Below, piece by piece: positions 56,787-64,000 of a stretch of 64,000 nt of DNA. The DNA is from Elmis aenea (Eukaryota > Arthropoda > Insecta > Coleoptera > Elmidae), in the NCBI GenBank assembly GCA_947652605.1, contig CANTFG010000150.1, positions 62,001-126,000 on the forward strand. The letters are read 5' to 3'. The position numbers were made by a program, and so were the translations under genes. Positions within the stretch are counted from its first letter, which is position 1; every line of letters starts with the position of its first letter. The notes below the pieces were generated by a model, which saw only the letters and a program-made list of their open reading frames with translations, was not told where the DNA came from and searched no databases.

Positions 56787-59700
56787 TCACTTAGTAATAA
56801 CAGAGGTAACCGTCTTTTGCCCCGGAGCGAATTAAAAATCGAAAAACTCGACGCAGCGACTTCCGGTTTGCTTTAAAAAACGTATGAAAGAACGAACTAG
56901 CTCTGTGCCGAGTTTCGTTACGGTAGCTCGGACGACGGAAACGCTATCTGCGAAAAACCGAAAAAATTCAGTTTTTTGGCTTAAAGTGGCGCCTTTCTGC
57001 TCGTGGCGCCCTAGCGGTGCCAATTTAAGGGTTGATATTTACACAGTAGCTGTTGATCTTGTGGGAAAATGTGTCCCCAAAATTTGAGCATGATCTGTAC
57101 AGCCGTTTTTCTGTTTTTGACGAATTTTCATTTTTAATACTCTGATTTTACCGATTACGCGTACGGCATATAGGCGTGGCTCGCCGTTATCAGCAAACTA
57201 TACACTAAAATACCAGTGTGTTGTCTTCGCTTCGTCGGTTGTGTGTTATTTTAGGTTATTTTATAAATGGGGAAACAAACATAAACCGCCTTTCTGGAAA
57301 AGAGCCCTGTAAACGTTCCAGTAAAAATGCATCTTTCTCGGCAAACCTCATGTTAAGTTAAGTATTTACTTATTAAGTTTGTTTGCATCTTTTTTCATTA
57401 ACTCGTTAATCGCAAATCAACAGCAATTATTTAATACTCTGAATTATATTTGCATGTCGTTATTAAAATAAATAAACAACTTTTTTGTATTTCGTAACAG
57501 TCAATAATCTTATCATAATAAATGTTTTGTTTTAATTAACCTACTACAAAATGAAACTGCACGTGTACTACAACTATGTAAATAAAACGTGTTACTCTGA
57601 ATGTATTTTTAAAATACTATTGTAATCAAATATTGCATGTTTGCCTATAAATTATTGTTAAACCGGCAATAACTCGACAATTAATAGTTTTAAACATGGA
57701 ACACCTCAAATGATTTTCAAAGACAATCATCTCGTCACGTCCGCGTCGGGACGGCGGCGCTCACGAGCAACCAAAGTCAAAGCGCCACGCGTCGTCGGAA
57801 AGTACAAGGTACGGGCTTCCGATTTGTAAAAAAAATATTCCCGTGGGACAGAAAATAGCTGAGCAATTGACGTTTTTATTCGTGCCCGTTTCCGAGCGCG
57901 CTCGGCCTGTTATCATAAGGTCCATTGGTTTGCGCGCGTGCCACAATTAAAGTGTGCCAGTATTTTTATTCGACCATTGCGCCCTTCGCCACCAATAACG
58001 TCAGATTCTTCGTATTTTTTCCTTCAAGTAGGTACCTAATTTCGAGGGCCGCGAGTCGACTATCTATCGTTAAAACATTTTTTCGGTAGACAGGGCGTTG
58101 CCACATTTTGAACCTTATCGACCGCGACATTCCGATCTTTGCAATTATTGCTATTATTAGGCTACAGACCCTGCCGTTCTCGGACTTTCGATAAAATAAT
58201 TTTTGCATTGTGTCTAACAACGTGCATAAATATACAGGGTGTTTGCGAATAAATACCAAAGATGATGTTTTTTCCGGCCTAACCGAGAATGGTGGAGACA
58301 TTCAAGATAGGGGAAAATGTGCACACGACGGGTGCGTTTTTTTTAATAATTAAAAAGTTTACGAGATATTCGAAAAGAAAGAAACAAAAAAAAAGGTTTC
58401 AAAAGTAGTTTTTCTTAAATGAGCTCGTGCATCGGTGATTTCAGATAGTTTTTCGTATCAAAACGATACCGGTCGTAGTGACGTCAACATATGGGAAAAT
58501 AGTCCATATACGGGATGCGTCGATATAATTGGTCAATTTTCGCTTAACGGTTTGAGATAGAAAGTTGATTCAAACGCTATTTGATACAGTTTTTTCTTCC
58601 GAACACGATAAAAATATTTTCAAACATACAGGGTGAGTCAAAGTGCGGGATCGGTCGATTGTCACTTAACGCTTTGAGATAGAAAGTTGATTCAAACGCT
58701 ATTTGATACAGTTTTTTCTTCCGAACACGATAAAAATATTTTCAAATATACAGGGCGAGTCATTAGTGCGGGATCGGTCGATTGTCGCTTAAAGGTTTGA
58801 GATAGAAAGTATATCTGAAACGAAGCTACCTACAAACATGGGACTTGCACCAAACGAAATTAAGTTCAGTACACTTTGATCGAAATTGAAAAAAATTATA
58901 ATAAAACAGGATTATGAAAACATTAGTTTCGAGCTTGTGATTGATGTGTCTCTGGAACGGAGCCACCTACATACATGAGACTTGCACCAAACGTAATTAA
59001 GTTCAGTACACTTTGATCGAAATTGAAAAAATTATAGTTAAACAGGATTCTGAAAACATTAGCTTCGAGCTTGTGATTGATACATCTCTGGAACGGAGCC
59101 ACCTCTAGACATGGGACAATGCACCCAAACGGAAGGCATTTCTAAAATTCTCAATAGACATAATTCCCAAAAGTTCCAAAATTCCTAAAAGTTCCAAAAG
59201 TTCAAAATTTCCCAAAAGTTCCAAAATTCCCAAAAGTTCCAAAGGTCCAAAATTTCCCAAAAGTTCTAAAATTCCCAAAACTTCTAAAATTCCCAAAAGT
59301 TCCAAAATTTCCCAAAAGTTCAAAAATTCCCAAAAGTTCCAAAATTCCCAAAAGTTCCAAAATTCCCAAAAGTTCCAAAATTCCCAAAAGTACCAAAATT
59401 CCCAAAAGTTCCAAAATTCCCAAAAGTTCCAAAATTCCCAAAAGTTCCAAAAATCCCAAAAAATCCAAAATTCCCAAATTTTCCAAAAGTTCCAAAAGTT
59501 CACAAAAAAATTTCAAATATACAGGGTTAGTCATTAGTGCGGGATCGGTCGATTGTCGCTTAACGGTTTGAGATAGAAAGTTGATTCAAACGCTATTTGA
59601 TACAGTTTTTTCTTCCAAACACGATAAAAATATTTTCAAATATACAGTGTGAGTCATTAGTGCGGGATCGGTCGATTGTCGCTTAACGGTTTGAGATAGA

Positions 59701-60117
59701 AAGTTGATTCAAACGCTATTTGATACAGTTTTTTCTTCCAAACACGATAAAAATATTTTCAAATATACAGTGTGAGTCATTAGTGCTGGATCGGTCGATT
59801 GTGGTTTAACGGTTTGAGATAGAAAGTTGATTTAAACGGTATTTCATACAGTTTTTTCTTCCGAACACAATGAAAATATTTTTAAATATACAGGGTGAGT
59901 CACCCCTCTGGAACCAACAGCAACTTTTATATTTCAAATACAACACCCCATTTTTTATTTAATAATCTTGACCGCCTACATTTTAGCTTTACATCGATAT
60001 AAAATACTACAGGTTTTTATGCGGCCTGGTCACTAAAAAATAATAATTTTCTAAATTTTTCAAGGTTTTAAGTCTTTATTTAAAATATTCATTTTTCAAA
60101 GCACAGAGTTGTAATTT
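56787..60117 (+). repeat. 3.3-kb duplicated module, copy B
   Basis: Near-identical to 51196-54629. The length difference comes from tandem-array copy number: one fewer 136-bp unit and changes in the 16-bp and 122-bp arrays. Similarity ends at 'cagagttgtaattt' in both. Confidence 0.92.
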
Positions 60118-60540
60118 AAATTGAGAAATAAATAAACTCAGAAGGAACATGGTTTTTATGCCTGACCATAAAAAAACAGCTTGTATTGACTATAGCAGTG
60201 TTTCTTAAACTGTGGTTTCGCGAGAATTTTATTTTGGGTCGCAAAACATATTGAAACTATTAATAAGGTTTTTGTTTATTTAACCAATCCGAAATTAATA
60301 TTTTATTTATTTTAAAGGTAATGTTTTTTGTAATGAGATTTTAAGTTTTAGTTGATAAATAAATTTAATAGCCAATTCAATATTTGTTTCTTTCTAATTA
60401 TAAAAATAACGGTTGTAAAGAGGGAACCGAACCGCTAAAAAACGGTTCAGTTCCGGTTACCGGCTCGATAAATTTTAATTGTTCGGTTTATATTTTATAA
60501 TGATATCGGCACCCGGTTCGGTGCCAACAGTTCATTTCCA
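60118..60540. other. Unit-B-specific spacer, no gene
   Basis: AT-rich sequence, then 'aaccgaaccgctaaaaaacg', 'gttcagttccggttaccggc' and similar ggttc words before the 18-bp array. Confidence 0.55.
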
Positions 60541-61050
60541 GTTCCGGTTCCGGAGAAGTTTGCAGCCCGGGAGTCATTTGCGATCCAGGAGTCGTTTGCG
60601 TCCGGGAGTAGTTTGCGACTGGGAAGTAGTTTGCGGCCCGGGAGTCGTTTGCGGCCCGGGAGTTGTTTGCGGCCCGGGAGTCGTTGGCGGCCCGGGAATC
60701 GTTTACGGCTCGGGAATCGTTTGCAGCCCGGGAGTCGTTTGTGGCCCGGGAGTCGTTTGCGGCCCGGGAGTAGTTTGCGGCCCGGGTGTAGTTTGCGGCC
60801 CGGTAGTCGCTTGCGGCATGGGAGACGTTTGCAGCCCGGGAGTTGTTTGCGGCCCGGGAGTCGTTGGCGACCCGGGAGTCGTTTACGGCCCGGGAGTCGT
60901 TTGCAGCCCGGGAATCGTTTGCGGCCCGGAAGTCGTTTACGGCCCAGGAGTAGTTTGCGGCCCGGGAGTCGTTTGTGGCTCGGGAGTAGTTTGCGATCCG
61001 GAAGTAGTTTGCGGCCCGGGAGTCGTTTGCGGCCCGAAAGTCGTTTTCGG
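60541..61050 (+). repeat. 18-bp GC-rich minisatellite, block 1
   Basis: The unit is GCGGCCCGGGAGTCGTTT with point variants (agt/cgt, gcg/gca/gac). Because 18 is a multiple of three, several frames stay open (for example 60479-61060) and encode hexapeptide repeats such as VVCGPG. There is no evidence of a gene. Confidence 0.93.
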
Positions 61051-61490
61051 CTCGAGATAACTTAACGCGCTTAGCCCCCGCCGAGCGCGAAGCGCGAGGC
61101 GTCTGTTGTTGATTAAAGATAATTGTACGCGTTTGCTTTCTCCAACCACTCAGCGCGAGTCGTCTATGATCGATAAAAAAAACTTAACGCGTTTAGCTCC
61201 CATCGAGCGATAAAAGAGAATTGTACCAGTTTGTCTTCTCCGATCGCGCATCGTGAGTCGTATCTGATTGATAAAAGAGAACTTAACGCACTTAGCCCCC
61301 GCCGAGCGCGCAGCGCGAGGCGTCTGTGGGCGATTAAAGATAATTGGACCCGTTTGCCCACTCAGAGCGCGCAGCGCGATTCGTCCATGATCGATAAAAC
61401 AAAACTTAACGCGCTTAGCTCCCATCGAGCACGCAGCGAGAGTCGTCTGCGGGCAATACAAGGGAATTGTATCCGTTTGCCTTCTCCGAG
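61051..61490 (+). repeat. 62-bp array block inside unit B
   Basis: About seven units of the same 62-bp family as 55130-56640 ('gcgcgagtcgt', 'atgatcgataaaa', 'aacttaacgcgcttagc'), sandwiched between two 18-bp blocks. At 61480-61500 'cttctccgagtcgtttgcgt' shows the transition from 62-bp to 18-bp repeats. Confidence 0.85.
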
Positions 61491-62690
61491 TCGTTTGCGT
61501 CCTGGGAGTCGTTTGTAGACCGAGAGTAGTTTGCAGCCCGGGAGTCATTTGCGATCCGGGAGTAGTTTGCAAACCGGCAGTAGTTTGCGGCCCGGCAGTA
61601 GTTTGCATCCCGGGTGTAGTTTGCGGCTCGGGAGTCGTTTTTGCGGCCCGGGAGTCGTTTTTGCGGCCCAGGAGTCGTTTTTGGCTCGGGAGTAGTTTGC
61701 GGCCCAAGAGTCATTTGCGGCCTTAAAGTCGTTTGCGGCCCAAGAGTAGTTTTCGGACCGGGAGTAGTTTGCAGCCCGGGAGTCATTTGCGATCCGGGAG
61801 TCGTTTGCGGCCCGGGAGTACTTTGCAACCCGGGAGTCGTTTGCGGCACGGAAGTAGTTTGCAGCCCGGGAGTCGTTTGCGACCCGGGAGTCGTTTGCGA
61901 CCCGAGAGTCGCTTGCGGCCCGGGAGTAGTTTCCAGCCCAGGAGTCGTTTGCAGCCCGAAAGTGGTTTGCGGCTCGGGAGTTGTTTGCAGCCCGGGAGTC
62001 ATTTGCGATCTGGGAGTCGTTTGCGGCCCGGGAGCTGTTTGCGGCCTGGGAGTTGTTTGCGGCCCGGGAGTCGTTTGCGGCCCGGGAGTCGTTTGCAGCC
62101 CGGGAGTCTTGCAGCTTGGGAGTCCTTTGCGGCCCGGGTGTCGTTTGCGACCCGGGAGTCGTTTGCGGCCCGGGAGTTGTTTGCGGCCCGGGAGTTGTTT
62201 GCGGCTCGGGAGTCGTTTGCGGCCCGGAAGTCGTTTGCGGCCCGAGAGTCGTTTGTGGTCCGGGAGTAGTTTGCGGCCCGGGAGTAGTTTGCAGCCCGGG
62301 AGTTGTTTGCGGCTCGGGAGTCGTTTGCGACACGGGAGTCGTTTACGGCTCAGGAGTCGTTTTCGGCCCGGAAGTCGTTTGTGGCTCGGGAGTCGTATGC
62401 GGCCTGGGAGTAATTTGCGGCCCAGGAGGAGATTGCACCCGGAAAATGTTTGCGGCCCGGGAGTCGTTTGCAGCCCGGTAGTCGTTTGCGGCCCGATATT
62501 CTTTTACGGCCCAGGAGTCATTTGCAGTCCGAGAGTCGTTTGCGGCTGGGGAGTAGTTTGCAGCCCGGGAGTCGTTTGCGGACCAGGAGTTGTTTGCGGC
62601 TTAGGAGTCGTTTGCGTCCTGGGAGTCGTTTGTGGCCCGGGAGTAGTTTGCAGCTCAGGAGTCGTTTGCGGCCCGCGAGTGAATTGTACT
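61491..62690 (+). repeat. 18-bp GC-rich minisatellite, block 2
   Basis: Continues the 18-bp family for about 1.2 kb, more than 60 units by span. Open frames up to 358 codons (61641-62717) and antisense frames rich in Pro-Gln-Thr repeats are by-products. Confidence 0.93.
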
Positions 62691-62965
62691 TGCGTTATCC
62701 CCGTCGAGCATGCATAGTGAATTGTCTATGATCGATAAAAGTCAATTGTATTCGCTTCTTCTCTACCGAGCATGCAACGCGAGTCGTCTATTATCTATTA
62801 ATGAAAATTGTACGGGCTCGGTTTCCTTTGAGCGCTTCGAGATTTATCGATGTTTTCATTTTGACGCATAGAACTTGGACGCAAAAGAGTTAGGCCGGAT
62901 ACAGATATTTCTATGGTCTCGGAACGGCGCCGTAGGCGCCCCAGTAGGCCCGTTAGGGCCTGCTG
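62691..62965 (+). repeat. Common tail of the macrosatellite unit
   Basis: Matches 56510-56786: two or three 62-bp-type units, 'gacgcatagaacttggacgc', 'acagatatttctatggtct', 'cggcgccgtaggcgc' and 'cccgttagggcctgctgg'. The latter two are short GC-rich dyads able to form hairpins. Confidence 0.85.
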
Positions 62966-63147
62966 GTTGGGATAGTATAGTGAAGGTTCGCCGTTTTGCC
63001 CCGATCGAAATTAAAAATCGAAAAACTTGACGCAAAAATACGGGGTTTGCTTTAAAAAACGTATGAAAGAACGAACTAGCTCTGTGCCGAGTTTCGTTAC
63101 GGTAGCTCGGACGACGGAAACGCTATCTGCGAAAAACCGAAAAAATA
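62966..63147 (+). repeat. Start of a third macrosatellite unit
   Basis: 'gatagtatagtgaaggttcg' and the following 80 bp match 51110-51195. It then joins directly to the equivalent of 51285-51372 ('gaacgaactagctctgtgcc', 'aacgctatctgcgaaaaacc'). Similarity ends at 63147. Confidence 0.8.
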
Positions 63148-64000
63148 AAATCTCTAATGGGTTTTCTATGTAAAATGGATGTTTCGATCGGTCGACAAAC
63201 TAAGTGACGCTATTTAGCTCGTGCTACCGCGAAAACGGCTTCTCGACCGTTCAAATTTTCACCGGTCGTGTTTTTCGAGTGGGAAAATGCATCCTGAAAA
63301 TTTCGGCCCAATCTGACCGGCCGTTTTTCTGTTTTCACGGATTTTCATTTTTTCGATCGTTCACGGCACGGCGCATTACAGATGATAAGCTATCACGGCC
63401 GGGCAGTGCAGTGACCGGTGTTTCTGTACGCTTTGGCCGTGCAAGAACAGTATGTGAAATGTGAGTGAAATTAAGTTTTAATTACTGTTAAATACAATTG
63501 ACGATATCATTATTTACGTGCTCGCTGATGTCACAACAGAACAGATGGAATTAATTACAACCACAGAAATTACAACATATGAAAAGTGAAAACCGTTCTT
63601 GAAAGATGCCTATGTACAGATCTGAGTAAAAAGTTTGCAGTTTTGCCGGAATGTTAACAGGTGATATTCTGAAAGTGGGTGATGTGGCATATTTAATTGT
63701 TTAAAATTATTTTTAGATTGTCGGCGAATGTACGAATGTTAATTATTTCCGATTAATTTATTGACAGTCCGTATACTCTGTTTTGTTTACACGTGAAGTT
63801 GCAGCCAAGCGACAGGTGTCAACTACGAGGTTTGCAGCCCCCTATACACCAACGCTTAATAATTATTTATAGGTAATGGGTATGAATGATTCATTTGTTT
63901 TAATAAGTTATTTGAATTTTTCACTTCGTAACTAAACAGCTGTTTTATTGCAGGTATGTTTTCAGAATTTCAAGTGAGAAGCGATTTTTTTAACAAGCAC
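63148..64000. other. Divergent third unit, no gene identified
   Basis: Only distant echoes of unit A remain ('ggccgtttttctgttttcac' compares with 51511-51530). A donor-like AATGTGAGTG at 63459 and an acceptor-like attgcag at 63953 exist, but no coding context supports them. The frame 63204-63464 has no motif. Confidence 0.4.

Larger units (their letters stand above)
56787..62965 (+). repeat. Macrosatellite unit B
   Basis: Second unit: duplicated module 56787-60117, unit-specific spacer, then 18-bp and 62-bp arrays and the same GC-rich tail (62836-62960). It starts with only the second of the two head segments of unit A. Confidence 0.85.

Noticed and set aside
60479..62731. Long frames on both strands (up to 358 codons) with GVVCGPG- or PQTTPG-type repeats, resembling collagen or silk-like proteins
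   Set aside because: The 18-bp period keeps several frames open at once on both strands; no start context, signal peptide or splice sites, and the variants do not favour one frame.
51108..63147. rDNA intergenic spacer
   Set aside because: Architecture is similar (subrepeats, GC-rich dyads), but no 18S, 28S or 5.8S sequence is present and the array borders a protein-coding-like exon. Kept only as a possibility.

Overview
This is AT-rich animal nuclear DNA. The split genes with GT-AG introns, BEL/Pao and jockey-type retroelements, mariner/Tc1, piggyBac, hAT, PIF/Harbinger and MULE/foldback elements, and long complex satellites suggest an insect. The order is not decidable here; a beetle or another large-genome insect would fit. 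Most of the window is nested mobile DNA. Very few stretches look like host genes, and no rRNA, tRNA or CRISPR feature was seen.

Layout. 1-3.4 kb: the C-terminal end of a hAT transposase, then gene-free sequence. 3.5-12.4 kb: an apparently complete foldback (FB/NOF-like) MULE with roughly 1 kb inverted ends built from 146-bp tandem repeats and a perfect 9-bp target duplication. Its single two-exon gene joins a MULE-type transposase to a C-terminal ubiquitin-specific-protease-like domain. The element sits inside an older inverted-repeat element. 13-15.1 kb: a possible solo LTR, a MITE and a mariner relic. 15.2-23.8 kb: a palindromic MITE family interrupted by a hAT element, which holds a broken BEL/Pao retrotransposon; a 5'-truncated jockey-like LINE follows. 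24.4-27.0 kb: two or three exon-like blocks of one unrecognised gene. 28.3-35.3 kb: a mariner-like element carrying a second element with an integrase-type transposase and a HECT-like ubiquitin ligase gene; the integrase exon is itself split by a hAT MITE.

36.3-51.1 kb: repeated pieces of a small secreted-protein gene. There are three copies of a signal-peptide exon and four copies of a terminal exon of matching phase. The best terminal exon ends in a hydrophobic tail like a GPI-anchor signal. The pieces are separated by Harbinger, piggyBac, mariner and hAT insertions, one of which carries the front of a LINE. 51.1-64 kb: a tandem macrosatellite. A 3.3-3.4 kb module is duplicated almost exactly at an offset of 5,591 bp. 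It contains 122-bp, 136-bp and 16-18-bp arrays and is followed by 62-bp and 18-bp arrays; a third copy starts at about 62.97 kb.

A common theme is that two unrelated DNA transposons here carry ubiquitin-pathway domains: a deubiquitinase-like one in the foldback MULE and an E3-ligase-like one in the integrase element. All functional statements rest on motifs read by eye; no database search was possible.
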